DNA from: Tenrec ecaudatus
Lineage: Eukaryota; Chordata; Mammalia; Afrosoricida; Tenrecidae
Length of the DNA stretch: 64,000 nt
Assembly: GCF_050624435.1 (NCBI RefSeq)
Contig: NC_134536.1
Coordinates: 5,150,758 to 5,214,757 of the forward strand
Direction of reading: 5' to 3'
In this document: in pieces, positions 43,236 through 54,724 of the stretch
Numbering within the stretch: the first letter of the stretch is position 1
Layout: each line of letters starts with the position of its first letter
Notes under the pieces: model-generated
The model's database searches: none
The model's input: the letters and a program-made list of their open reading frames with translations, nothing else
Told to the model about the DNA's origin: nothing
Program-made: the position numbers and the translations under genes

Positions 43236-44240
43236 GATATGATGACGGGGAAATAGCTCTCTGAGCATACATTTATAGGTTTATTATTAAGGAAGCAGAT
43301 GGATATTAGGCCTCCACTTAAGTACTCCCTCAATGCAAGAATACTGTTCTATTAAACTGGCATTCCGTGATGCTCACCTTCCCTACACGATCACTGAAGA
43401 CAAATGGGTGCATAAGCAAATGTGGTGAAGAAAGCTGATGGTGCTGGCCATAAAAAGATATAGCATCTGGGGTCTTAAAAACTTGAAGATAAGTGGCCAT
43501 CTGAGAAGCAACAACGCCCACGTGAAGAAGCACACCAGCCTGTGTGATCATGAGATGTGGAAGGGATCAGGTACCAGGCATCAAAGAACAAAAAAATCCT
43601 GTCATTGTGATTGAGGGGAGTGCAGTGGGGCCCAAAGTCCATCTGTAGGCAACTGGGCATTCTCTTACAGAAGGGTCTTGGGGAGGAGATGAGGCAGTCA
43701 GGGTGCAGTGTAGTAACAATGAAGCAAACAACTTTCCTCTAGTTCTTAAATCCTTCCTCCCTCCCAACTATCAATCCCAATTCTACCTTACAAATCTGGC
43801 TAGACCAGAGCATGTACACTGGTACAGATAGCAACTGGAAACACAGGGAATCCAGGAGAGATGATCCCTTCAAGACCAATGGTGAGAGTGGTGATACCAA
43901 GAGGGTGGAGGGAGGGTGGAGTAGAAAGGGGGAACCAATTATAAGGATCTCCATATTACTGCCTCCCTGGGGGATGGACAACAGAAAAGTGGGTGAAGGG
44001 AGACATTGGGCAGTGTAAGATATGACAAAATAATAATTTATAAATTATCAAGGGTTCATGAGGGAGGGGGAGGGGGAGGGAGGGAAAAACTGAGGAGCTG
44101 ATACCAAGGGCTCAAGTAGAAAGCAAATATTTTGAGAATGACAATGGCAACAAATGTACAAATGTGCTTGACACAATGGATGGATGTATGGATTGTGATA
44201 AGAGTTGTATGAGCCCCCGATAAAATGATTTAGAAAAGAG
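43236..44240 (+). mobile_element. L1-like 3' retroposed unit, copy C
   Basis: Shares CAAGTGTACTCCC-type motifs with copy A: TAAGTACTCCCTCAATGCAA, GGGTGCATAAGCAAATGTGG, GGGGGATGGACAACAGAAAA, GATTGTGATAAGAGTTGTAT and a 3' end CCCCGATAAAATGATTTAG. Truncated by roughly 130 bp at the 5' side relative to copy A. Confidence 0.88.
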
Positions 44241-45794
44241 CACAGACAGATCCTTGAGCACTCCCTCTTTCAAGGTTCCCAGGGGCCTTTGCAATGGCAC
44301 CCATAAGCTGGGCGGGTGGGATTGTAGCTAAGAAATGTGCTGCCACGAATTAATCTAAAATCCGGCTTTGACTTTGTCTAATGAGGCGTCCAAGGCCCTA
44401 AGAGAGCATTCTCGCGCTGTATAACCACCCGGATGATGGGGCTCAGGGCGGTGTTTGAATTACACCTTCATAGGAAGGTGTAGCAGATCAAGGATCACTC
44501 ACAGGAAGGAGGAGCTCACCCTGCGCCCCTTTGCAGCCCAGGGGAGAGCTGCTGTGTGCTGGACTCCTCAAGGAAGCCAAGGAAGCGGGCCAGGATTTAC
44601 ACAGAAGGGCAGCAGCGGGCGGGCTTGATGAGGGAGCGAGCGAGCTCATCCTGAGGGTTTGCTGAGAGGACTTGCTGCTCCAGACGCCTTCCATCTCTTG
44701 AGCGGAAACCAAGAAACCCCATGATTGGACAGGGTTAGTCTTCTCCAGGGAAATCCCAGACCATTCCAATGGACTTCCCTTTCTAACAAGGCCAGAGGCG
44801 CGTCTGGACGGAGACTTTCTCCACCGACGGCAACCTTCTGGCTCCCACAGGATGCTGACTTGGAAGGGCGACGGCTTTGTCTTTCCTAAGTGCTGGAATC
44901 CTGTGCGTACCGGACAAGCGTCTGATCAGCGCGTCACCTCCTGGCTTTGAGTTAACCGTCAATGTCCTTTCCAGTCTGTCTGGGAGGAAGTACAGCAAGG
45001 ATGGACAGCATATGCAAATGAATGTTCATTTTCCTCAAGGTTGCATCTGAGGCAGTTTTCATTGCTTGTGCAAAGCATCCTCTGCCCCTTGGGGGCCTCT
45101 GACTTCACCTGATTCCATGTTTCATGGTCAAGAGGTCGTACTTTACTAAGGAAACAGAGAATGCTGTCAGCACACGGGTCCAAGTGAATGGGATTCGGAA
45201 AGCGAGCGGATTTGGGGCAGGTCTCGGCTTGCTGCCGGTGGTGTTCGAGAACCAGATCACAAAGTCAGCTCTGCGTAGCCTGACTCATGTACCGAGTATT
45301 TCAATTACAAGTCATTACTTTATGAATGTTGCACTTGACTTCAAATCGGTAATGATGGAATGTAAGTGGCTTGAATTTTTCCTCTGAGTGAGACATTTCA
45401 GGAATCATGTTCACGAGGGCTGGATGAGTTTGCTCCTTCAGATATGAAACGGAACCAGCCCTGTCAGGGGCCTGGGTTGGCAGGAGAGCAGTGGTGGGCT
45501 GGGTTTATCTGGCTGCCATGCACCCAAACAGTGCACGATGTCCCCCTGATGGTCGGCGATCACTACTCTTCAGTCGTTGTGTTCAACCTGCTTCTTTGCC
45601 TCTGAGACCATCAAAATGTCACTTTAACCCTGTCGGCTGCTCCCATACCTCACCCCACCCCATTCAGAACCTTTGATGGCTGTGTTTGGAGTGACGGGTC
45701 TCAGATCTTCAAGGGTGCCCTTTTTTTAAAAAAAAAAAAAGATCCAATGGCAGTCACCTCTCCAGCCATTTTTCCTACCATCCTCTAACTGTTC
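44241..45794. other. Unique intronic sequence
   Basis: No repeat or gene recognised. An exact ATGCAAAT octamer (45012-45019) overlaps a 16-bp palindrome-like AAATGAATGTTCATTT (45016-45031). An A run lies at about 45728-45741. Confidence 0.45.
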
Positions 45795-45960
45795 TGATCC
45801 CCGTGGGGGCACAACGTTTTTTTTCTTGACTACTATCTTAAAGGTTGGGAGTTCAAATCTACCCTGTGTGACTGTGGAAGACAGACCTGGTGACCTGTGC
45901 CCATAAAAGATCACAGTCAAGAAAACCTACGACAAGTCCTAGGCCACAACACACACACTA
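45795..45960 (+). repeat. Older AfroSINE subtype, degraded
   Basis: TCTTAAAGGTTGGGAGTTC, AAATCTACCCTGTGTGAC, GAAGACAGACCTGGTGACC and AAAGATCACAGTCAAG. Confidence 0.6.
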
Positions 45961-46029
45961 TCGTGATTCAGAAATGATGAGATAGGTGCAAGTTACGTTT
46001 GCTTTGGCCTTCCTTTCAACACTCTAAAT

Positions 46030-46206
46030 GCCCTGTCATTTGGCCGATGCCGACTCACAGCGAGAGGATATGGTAAGACCGCCCCGGTGGGTTCCCGAGA
46101 CTGTAACTCTTTATAGGTGTAGGGAACCCTGCGTTTCTCCTGAGGAGCGACTGGTGGTTTCAAACGGCTGACCTCACAGTGAAGCAGCTCAGTGCATAAC
46201 CACACC
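46030..46206 (-). repeat. AfroSINE, reverse orientation
   Basis: GCCGATGCCGACTCACAGCG, GAGACTGTAACTCTTTATAG and GACTGGTGGTTTCAAACGG. Confidence 0.85.
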
Positions 46207-46439
46207 CACTCACATTCCAGAGTCCAGGGGACATGAGAAGAGAGCTGGCAGAGCTCAGGACACTAGGAACAGAGGCGGAGTTGAACAAGGCACACAAGGA
46301 CTAGTCCTGTGAGAACACGAAGAGGCACAGGCGATGAAGTGAGAACTGTCAAACGACAGCAAACGGCTATTTGAATGATTAGAGTTGAAGTGAGAGATAT
46401 GCAAGACAGGCATACCCAGTGCCATCCAGGTGATCTGAT

Positions 46440-46592
46440 TCTAAGTCATAAAGACGCTTTATCCAGATTTTGAAATGGCAAGCCTTCATAGGAGCGGGCA
46501 GCTTCATCATTCTCCCGAGGGGTGTCTGATGGATTTGAACTGCCATCCGGCAGCTAGCAGCCTGACACTAAACTCACAGAACCACGAGATAA
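46440..46592 (-). repeat. AfroSINE, reverse orientation, partial
   Basis: CATAGGAGCGGGCAGCTTC, CTGATGGATTTGAACTGCC and GCTAGCAGCCTGACACTAAA. Confidence 0.75.
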
Positions 46593-46633
46593 GTCTCGAA
46601 CCCCAACTCACTGCCATCGTCAAGTAGATTGCA

Positions 46634-46770
46634 ACGGAGCCCCGGTAGAAGTGTGGGCTAAGTGTCGGGTTGCCAACTGCAAGGTCAGTTATTCTGTGGG
46701 AGTTTGAAACCATCAAAAATTCTGTGGGAGAAAGAAGAAGCTTTCTATGCCCATTAAGAGTTATCTAGTC
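46634..46770 (+). repeat. AfroSINE, 5' part (interrupted)
   Basis: GGAGCCCCGGTAGAAGTGTG, GTCGGGTTGCCAACTGCAAG and CCATTAAGAGTTATCTAGTC. Its 3' part resumes at 47948 after the inserted L1-like unit. Confidence 0.88.
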
Positions 46771-47932
46771 AGAGCAACAGCAAACTAACCAAGAGGAGGT
46801 ACCAAGAGGCAGAAATAAGGGGAAAGTGACAGTGGGGCAGGAGGAAGGTAAAAGGAAACAGAGGAAGGACCAAGGAAGCAAAGCAGAGGTATAAACATAG
46901 CGGTGTACATATTTAAATACATTAATCCACAAAAACAGAGGTATTGGCACATGTACATATATTTATATGGCAATACACTGAGGTAGGGGATGGACTTCGG
47001 GCCTCTGCTCATACCCTCCCTCAATACAAGAACACTTTATTCTAACCAATCGGCAGTCTGAGATGTTCACCCTCCCAACACAAATCACTGAAGACAAAAT
47101 GGGTGCATAAGCAAATGTGGTGAACAGGGTGGATGATGCCTGGCAATTAAAAGATAAAATGCCTGGGGTCTTAAAGGTTTGAAGTTACACAAGCCGCCAT
47201 TCAGCAGTGAAGCAACAAGTCCACAAGGAAGAAGCACACTGCTGGTGAGATCATGGGGAGTCATAGGGACTGGGTAATAGGCATCAGCAGACACATAACA
47301 AACAAAAACATATTGTTGAGAATGAGGGGTGCTGGAGCAGAGATCCAAAGCCCATCTGTACACAGTGGAACAATCTCCCCACATAGGGCCCACAGGGAGG
47401 GGATGAGTCACCAGGGTGCAGTAAAGCATCGATGAAATGCACTATATCCCTCTGGTTCCTTGAGGCTTCCTCACCCCCACTACCATGACCCCAGTGCTGC
47501 ATCCCAGTTCAGACTAGACCGGAATGTGTACACAGGTATAGAAAGGGATGGGAGCTCACGACACACGGAATCCGGGAGTGGGAATGGTGATGCCAGAGGG
47601 TAGGGGGAAAGGGGGAGAGGAAGGGAGAAAGAGGGAACTGATCGCAATATTCGACACATCACCATACACCCCTCTACAGGGGGAAGAACAACAGAAAACA
47701 TGGGGGAAGGGAGACAGCGGTCAGTGTGAGAAATGAAAATAATAATATACAATCTATCGGGGGGTATGAGGGTGGTGGGGAGGGGTTTAAAAAAAGCTGG
47801 TACTGAGGGCTCAATAGAAAGTAAATGTCTAGAAGAGAATGAGGGCAACATGTGCAAACATGCCTGCTTCAGTTGATGTATGGATTGTGATAAGAGTTGT
47901 ACAAGCCCCAGTAAAATGATTAAGAAAAAAAA
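46771..47932 (+). mobile_element. L1-like 3' retroposed unit, copy D, inserted in a SINE
   Basis: A 1162-bp insertion flanked by a perfect 15-bp duplication AAGAGTTATCTAGTC (46756-46770 and 47933-47947). The 3' end reads CCCCAGTAAAATGATTAAG then an A run of about ten. The 5' end aligns close to that of copy A, both starting about 60 bp before a shared AGTGGG-type motif. No open frame spans it. Confidence 0.93.
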
Positions 47933-48000
47933 AAGAGTTATCTAGTCTTGGAAACTCATAGGGGATAGTTCTACCCTGTCCTACAGGAGTCTCCAAAGGG
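47933..48000 (+). repeat. AfroSINE, 3' part (interrupted)
   Basis: Duplicated target site, then TTGGAAACTCATAGGGGATA, GTTCTACCCTGTCCTACAGG: the continuation of the SINE at 46634. Confidence 0.88.
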
Positions 48001-48690
48001 GTAAAATACACTGAAACAGGACAAGGATGGACTATTAAATTCAAGAAGTCTAGACCTATATCTTAGAAGGTCACAATCTGAGACCAAAGATATTCTAGAG
48101 GCAATTAAGTGGTCAAAACCATGCCTCAAGGGCTGAGAGGGAGCACCCAGTATTATTTGCCTAGCACAGCATCACGTCATCACATCGTACTAGGAGGAGT
48201 CCACTGGGAAGGAGTAGGGATGGGTAAGAGAGGAAGAAGGTTTACACTCACAGACCTCATCTGGTCAGAATGGGGCCACTTCACAGTGAATATGGGAGGA
48301 TGTGTGTCAATGACGTGCAAGCGATTGTCATCTTATGTAAGGGGCTTGAACATTGGTGGGTTTGGGTATACCCGCAAGTCCTGGACCCAAGCCCCCGAGG
48401 ATACCAAGGGGCAGCTGTATTACTTGAGGAAAGTCACTGTGCATTTACCGGTGTGTCAGGTGCAAATATTTCCCGATGGAAAGTGACATGCCATGTGCTC
48501 CTTAGAGACGTCAACGATTCCACTGGGGCAGAGCATCTCCACATGCCGAGGGAGCCACCTGCCTTCCTCTTGCTACCTCAGGGAGCCTGCAACCTCTGGA
48601 TTATTAATAATGAGGCAAGCCTCCAATCCCACAAGTCTGATTTGACTTCTGGTCCATTGTGTGGCCTCCCTAAGACACACCCTGAGTAAT
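48001..48690. other. Unique intronic sequence
   Basis: No repeat or gene recognised. The 139-codon plus-strand frame near 48270-48689 has no recognisable domain. Confidence 0.4.
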
Positions 48691-48691
48691 T

Positions 48692-49890
48692 GTCATTGTT
48701 AGGTACCTTCAAGTCGCTTCCAATTTCAATGACCCAGGTCCAACAGAAGGAAACATTGCCTGGTCCAATGCACCCTCACAATTGTCATGCGTGAGTCCCA
48801 GGTGGCAGTCATCCTGTCGATCTATCCTGGGGAAGGTCTTCCTCTTTTTTTGGCTGACTCTCTGCTTTACTGAACATGATGCCCACTTCCACAGACCGGC
48901 CTCTTTGGCCAGTCTGTCCACAGTACGTGAGACGCAATCTTGCCATGGTCACCTCTGAGGACGGTCTGGCAGATCTCCTGGTTCTTCTGGAAGTCCACGG
49001 TATTTTCAATATCCTCTGCCAGCGCCGTCATTCAAGGGTGTCCATTGTTCTTCAGTGGCTGTGTGTAAATTTGAATACTTGGTGTTACCTGGACATCCTA
49101 AGAGGTATGTAGATATGATCCTATCACAGATAGTGTGTACTTCAAGAAAGACCTTGAAAAGTGACACCATTTCTCTTGAATTTGTCGCTCCTGTTGTAAT
49201 CCAAGTTATTTTACTCAATGTACCTAGAAAAACTCCTTACAAAATGCAGTTCGCCTAAGGTACTTTGCAAATTGCACGTCACTGTGGGATTCTTATAACT
49301 GTTCCCCGGAAGCCGACGGCGTGGACGCGGATGTCACTTGAAGGGCCAGCCCATCTTCTCTTATTTCCTGGACTGCTGGTGATGAAAAGCTAGGTCCTGC
49401 CTTAGTGGATGGTGCATAAACTTGAATACTTTGCTATTAACTAGACTTCCGTGTAGGTATAGCTTCTAAATAAAAGAACAGTGGCATAGAAAACCACATC
49501 ATTGCCTGGTTCCAAATGGCTCACTCCACTCCACTGCAGCTCACTAATGCCTAGGAAGTCATTTAATTTTTAATGACTCCAGGTTTCCTAGATTCCTACT
49601 CTGCACAGCTCAGGTTCAGGTGAGTCAGGGAGGCTTGCAGCTGCTGCTTCTCAGGTTGAGCCACGCCCGATCAGCAAGCTTTACTCCATCCACATCATGA
49701 TGGTTGATTTTCCTTGGAGGAGACAGCTCTTCCACAGCTGGGCCTGACATTCTGAAGGGAATCTTTGAAACATGGTAGCTTCTAGGAACTAGGAAAGAGC
49801 AGGACAGGCTTCCCTTCATTCGGGTGGTGAGAGGGCTGTTACGGGACGCTGCGTGTCGTCTGAGACATTCACGATAGCCAGTAGACAGAA
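48692..49890 (-). repeat. RTE/BovB-like LINE with internal deletion, 3' end joined to endonuclease region
   Basis: 48692-49050 is the complement of the RTE 3' end (GTTAGGTACCTTCAAGTCGC, GGCTGACTCTCTGCTTTACT). From about 49055 it continues with sequence from the 5' endonuclease part of the ORF: GTGTGTAAATTTGAATACTT, CTAATGCCTAGGAAGTCATT and AGCAAGCTTTACTCCATCC. The reverse-transcriptase core is missing. The upper boundary is uncertain by about 60 bp. Confidence 0.88.
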
Positions 49891-50164
49891 TGGATCAGCT
49901 CTTTGCTTTGGTCTACCTAGCCCTGATGGAACAGTGGCAAAGAAGGACAGAGGTGCAGGAGAACCCAGGGCTAGGCTAACTCAGAGCGAGACAGTGCCCC
50001 ACATTCAAGTTCTCCTTCTTAAGGGGGGACAAGTCCCTGGATAAAAAGAAAATACACATGATATATACATAACCTAAGGAAAACCATGACGCTGGAAGAT
50101 GTAGACAGAGGTTCGGCAAATCCAATGCAATAGGTGGTTAAAAACAAATAGAAAAAAGATGGTA

Positions 50165-50366
50165 ACAACCAACTACTGTCTAGTCAAGACCCACTTCTGA
50201 TGACCCCAGAAGGCAGAGTAGAGACCGGCACAGCATGTTCGAGGCTGTAAATCTTTCTGTGAGCCGTAACCTAATCTTTCTCCGAAGGAGCCATGGGTGG
50301 CTTTGAATGGACAACCTTGGGGTTAGAGATGTAATGTTTAATTCAATGCACCACCAGGGCATCTTA
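50165..50366 (-). repeat. AfroSINE, reverse orientation
   Basis: GGCTGTAAATCTTTCTGTGA, GGGTGGCTTTGAATGGAC and AATGCACCACCAGGGC. Confidence 0.78.
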
Positions 50367-51747
50367 TAGCTCATAGAACCATAAAATCACTGTGGGGAAT
50401 GAGGAGGGGGGGCGAGGAGTAAGGATTTTACTGTCAGAAAAAATTACCAGCAGGCGAGACTTTTCATGCTTTCTTTGTAACAAGCAACAAATGGTTCTAT
50501 TATACCAGAATGTGAAGTAACGAGCTGCATTATATGAATAAATGATTTTCCTTATTGATAGTTTGAGTGGAAGATTATCATCTACAATATTTCAGTGTTT
50601 TCCAGGGTATTGTGTGATTTATTTTGGCTTTTCCATGAAACTGTATTCATTTTAAATTAAGAGACTGATTTAAAAAAAACAAAAATGTATTTCGGCCTTC
50701 CTTCTTTTAAAATTTGCTTTAATGTTTTCCAAAGCAACATTTTGAAAATATCAGCGTTTTATCTATGGGCTCGAACTCTTGTCAGTAGTAAACCCTGAGC
50801 GCTACTCAGTTTCTCTTCTAGATCTGCCAGTCCTAAGAAAAATACAGTAATTCAGAATTAGTTATTATTCACTGGGGACTGTGTTGAAGTTTGCTTGTTT
50901 AGAAAACCTCACTCACAAGTACAGTAAATAGTGTAAATACAACAGGGGATTTGTATGACATTTTCTAAGAACTCTTCCCAAACACTTTTTCTCGACCTGA
51001 GAGGATCTGTATATATAAACAGAATTGATACACAATTAAAATTTATATTTAATCTAATCTTTAAAGCTGGCCCGGTGGAATATCTCATTAATCAAATCAG
51101 AGTTATGCTGCACACTTCAAAGGAACAAATTGGACCTTTCAAATGTTGGATGATTTAAGCTTTTCACTAATTGAAATCACTTTTCCCAGAATTGGTGTGA
51201 AATATTATGGCCCCTTGGATACGTGTGGACTTAAAATGCTCTTCAAACAGAGACTCAGAGGCCAGCCTACCTTCTCCTCTCAAACTGTTGGCTCATTCCT
51301 TGACCAAACAAACAGCCACTGAATTCTTGGCACAGCGCAGGCATGCCATAACTGTTTGGTAAACAAATGAGCTCAGAGAGAACCTTCCGTCACAAAGGAT
51401 GGAGGGCCCTTCACTGGTGGGTCTGAGGCAGCAGCACTTCCCATCTAGACGGGGCTTGGGGAGACGGACCGATGGCACAGATAACCGCCCGTGGAAGGAC
51501 GAGGGGGCTGTTTGCTGCCGAGGGATGAAACATGCCGTGCTCAGCGACAGAAGACTCCTGCACATGGGCTCCATCAAGGGGCCGGCTCTCTGGCCAGGAT
51601 ATGGGCACATAGCCTAACATGCTACAGACATTTCTGTCAGCACACTCAGCCATCAGGCGAGGGCAGGAAGGAGGAATGTGCTGATCGATGGAAGCAGCCT
51701 CACCACATTCCACAGCTCTCCAGAGAGGTCCAAAGAGCAGTCCTTAG
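50367..51747. other. Mostly unique intronic block
   Basis: About 1.4 kb without recognised repeats. AT-rich portion at about 50440-51180 with homeodomain-type cores may be conserved noncoding DNA (inference). No gene. Confidence 0.45.
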
Positions 51748-52185
51748 CTTGAGCCCATGGCTGCAGCCACAGTGACAATCCATCTGGTTGGGGACCTTCC
51801 TTTTTTTCTCTGCCCCTTTATTCCGCCGAGCATGATGTCCTTCTCCAGGAACTGACTGCTCTCTCTCGACAACATGTCCACGTTATGTGAGCCGAAGTCC
51901 TGCCATCCTTGCCTCTACAGACACTCCGGCCTTATGTTTTCCGAGACGGACTGGCTTGTCCTTTTAGCAGTCTGTAGGATGTTCATTATTCTTCCCCAGC
52001 ACCATAATTCAAATGCATCGATTCTTCTCTGGTCTTCCTTGTGCGGTGTCCAACTTTCATGTACATACGAGGCGACTGAAAATGCCATGTCTCAGGTCAG
52101 GTTGCACCTTAGTCCTGAAAGGAAAGTCCTTGCTTTTCAACACTCTAAAGCGGCCTTGTGCAGCAGGCTTTACCCAGGCCCTTTA
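51748..52185 (-). repeat. RTE/BovB-like LINE fragment, 3' region
   Basis: CATGGCTGCAGCCACAGTG, GAGCATGATGTCCTTCTCCA, TTTTAGCAGTCTGTAGGATG, ATAATTCAAATGCATCGATT and TGCTTTTCAACACTCTAAAG in reverse order of the sense element. Confidence 0.9.
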
Positions 52186-52347
52186 AATTATGCACATATA
52201 TTTAATTTTTATAAAATATTTGGCTAATCAGTATTGTATTTTCATATAATTTGGGAACTCTAAATGCAATGGCTGATTCCATATTATTCCCCCTGCTCCT
52301 ACTGTTCTGGAAGACAAGACTAGAAGTGTTTCTTATTCACGGAGCTA

Positions 52348-52800
52348 GTTAGGCTTTGTGTCAACTTGGCACCCTCTCACTCGTGAAGTCTCCTTGGTGG
52401 TATGGCCTATTTGATATCCATAGGCGACATTGAGAAGACCCTCTCTCTCTTCCTCCTCTTGCTGACCTGATTGCTGAGTCTGGCGCCCTGGGACTTAGGC
52501 TGGCAGTCACCATATGGTCTGTTGACCATTTGGGGCTGTTGGCTGCCTTCTATGTTTCCTCCCTTGGATTCAACTCGCCTGTCTCCACTGTCTTCTTACC
52601 TCCTGCTTCCTTTGCCGGTTCCTTGGCCAACAGCTGCATGAGGCTGCAGGATCTTCAGCCAGCATCTGACCAATAGACTGGACTTGGGCTGGCCTTGCCT
52701 GCTCTGTGACTGTGTGTGTGGGTTGCTTTCTTGTTATCAATTTCTTTCCTAGACATGTATGAGTGTCTGGCCTTTATTTCTCTCGAAAATCCAGCCTAAC
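52348..52800 (+). mobile_element. Unclassified element with short terminal inverted repeats, copy 2
   Basis: Starts GTTAGGCT and ends AGCCTAAC, an 8-bp perfect inverted pair. The subterminal GTGTCAACTTGGC and TTTCTCTCGAAAATCC have reverse-complement counterparts at the ends of copy 1 (40084-40590). 453 bp, no supported open frame. I did not find a convincing target-site duplication. Confidence 0.6.
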
Positions 52801-53521
52801 ACACTCAGATTCTATGTCATGGACATTTTTAGCCATCATGACAGCATAGGTAGAAGAGAATCCCTGAGACATATAAAAGAGGTTTGTTTTATAATGTCTT
52901 TATAAAGTATTTTAATCACTGTGAATTTTAATGTCAATGACTATTAATCTTCAATTCAACACAAGTGATTCTAAAGGAATTGGTTTGTTATTATTTCTTA
53001 AATGAGGAAATAATTATAAAGTGATGATAGAATGATTTAGATGCTAAGTAATTGGAGACACACCAATATCATTTAAATTTGTGAATCAAATTATTATTTG
53101 CAGAAGTGAAATGCATAGCAGTCAAAATATTATGATGTCAATCCTTGATCCAGAACTGAGAAACATCCTGTTATGGTAAATGCTAAATATAACAATATAG
53201 GTGTTCTTTTTTTAAAATCACTAAACCAAAATCCTGATGGAATACTTCAGCCCCATTTCCATTATGTCCACTAGCTGGTTAGAGGGAATCAACTGCTGTG
53301 CCATGGGAAAGTGGCAGCATTTGCACCTCTGAAACAAAGTCAAGGAATGATGTGTATTTGGCCTAAAGTTAGAATGGAAACATTTAGGATTTGGATGGAT
53401 GAGGCCACTTGCTAACAATAACAGGAACAGCCAACACTTGCTGCCGTGGAGGCAATTCCAACAATGGGGAACTATCACTTAAACTATGCTCCTATTTATT
53501 AATTACTGACAGTTATGGATT
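52801..53521. other. Unique AT-rich intronic sequence
   Basis: AT-rich, no recognised repeat or gene. Confidence 0.4.
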
Positions 53522-53673
53522 AAGGAGCCCTGGCAGTGTCGTGGTTGCCTGTTGGGTTGTGATCTGCCTGATTCGAAACCAACAGCGACTCCATGGGACA
53601 CAACCTGGGCTTTCTCCTCTGAGTCACGAGGAGCCAGCATTGACTTGATGGCAGTGAGTTGGCATTTACTGGA
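53522..53673 (+). repeat. AfroSINE with internal deletion
   Basis: AGGAGCCCTGGCAGTGTCG, CTGTTGGGTTGTGATCTGC and CATTGACTTGATGGCAGTG. About 50 bp of the middle are missing. Confidence 0.85.
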
Positions 53674-54128
53674 GTTTTTCGTTATTCCCACTCATCAACT
53701 GATGCAATGCTTACACGTAAGGGTTAAACATCAGCCACATAAGGCAGGAATGCCCATCTTCACCCTCATTTCATTCTGTGTGTGGAGAGGTGCTTTATTC
53801 ATATTGCTTTAGACCATGGGCAAAACAACTCTGGGCTCAGAGTGGGCTCCTTCCCCTTGACATGGACAGGGCCCCAGACGCCCAGAGGATGGCAGAGAAC
53901 CTAGGGTCACCTGGACAGCCTGCCTTGGGCTCTGCTTCTGGATACTCTGAAGAGCCCTTGGAGCAGCCCCACCTGCGGAAGCTTCTTGAAAGTTTTTCAG
54001 GAGCCCAGTGTTCCAATCGTTCATCAGAACATTACCTCCAACAGACTTGCTGTCGTAGTATTTCCTCATTCACTCACGCATGCATCCACTCATTTGCTTA
54101 TTTATTGAGAGCCTGCTATCTACTAGGT

Positions 54129-54307
54129 CAGTGGTTCTCAACCTTCCTAATGTTGCGACCTTTTAATACAGTTCCTCATGATGTGGTGACCCCCCCAACC
54201 ATAAAATTATTGTCATTGCTACTTGATAACTACAATTTTGCTACAGTTATGAATCAGGTGACCCATATGAAAGGGTCGTTCGACCCCCAAAGGGGTGGTG
54301 ACCCCTG
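54129..54307 (+). mobile_element. SPIN-like non-autonomous hAT element (179 bp) with 8-bp duplication
   Basis: Begins CAGTGGTTCTCAACCTTCC, the characteristic 5' end of SPIN/Charlie-type hAT elements, with internal AACCATAAAATTATTGTCAT and TTCGACCCCCAAAGGGG. It ends GGTGGTGACCCCTG. A perfect 8-bp duplication TACTAGGT flanks it (54121-54128 and 54308-54315), the length expected for hAT. Most of the element, including any transposase, is absent. The 3' inverted end is imperfect compared with the 5' end. Confidence 0.88.
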
Positions 54308-54315
54308 TACTAGGT

Positions 54316-54480
54316 GGTGCTGTGGGTTACAAATTGGGCTGCTAGCCACATGTAAGGTCATCAGTTCAAACCCACCGGCTGCTCCACAGGAGAAAGGTGA
54401 GGCTGTCTGCTCTGGTCAAGGTTCATTCACAGCGGTTCCTACAGGTATCCTCTGGCCCCAGTCCTGGAACTGCGTGTTCT
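54316..54480 (+). repeat. AfroSINE, 3'-truncated
   Basis: GCTGTGGGTTACAAATTGGG, CATCAGTTCAAACCCACCGG and GAAAGGTGAGGCTGTCTGC; immediately follows the hAT target duplication. Confidence 0.85.
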
Positions 54481-54724
54481 GAGAGGCACTGGATTCTTTC
54501 ATTAGAACTCTAGAGACCTGGTAAGAAGCTATGCTCTCCGATGAGCTAAGTCCAAGAGCTGAGTTCAGGGTGGCATGAGTTTAAACATACTGCCTGACAC
54601 CCTGAGAACAATAGGAGGCAAGTTGTTTCAATCCCTTGCACACCAACCTGCTCAGCTCTCAATTGTTGCTCAGAATGCTTCAGCGGGAGCTGGGGACAAG
54701 CACAAATTCAGACGGCTCCTTAAA

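Noticed and set aside
53778-54482. Plus-strand open frame of 234 codons
   Set aside because: It runs through unique DNA, the hAT element and a SINE in one frame. The composite composition rules out a real gene.
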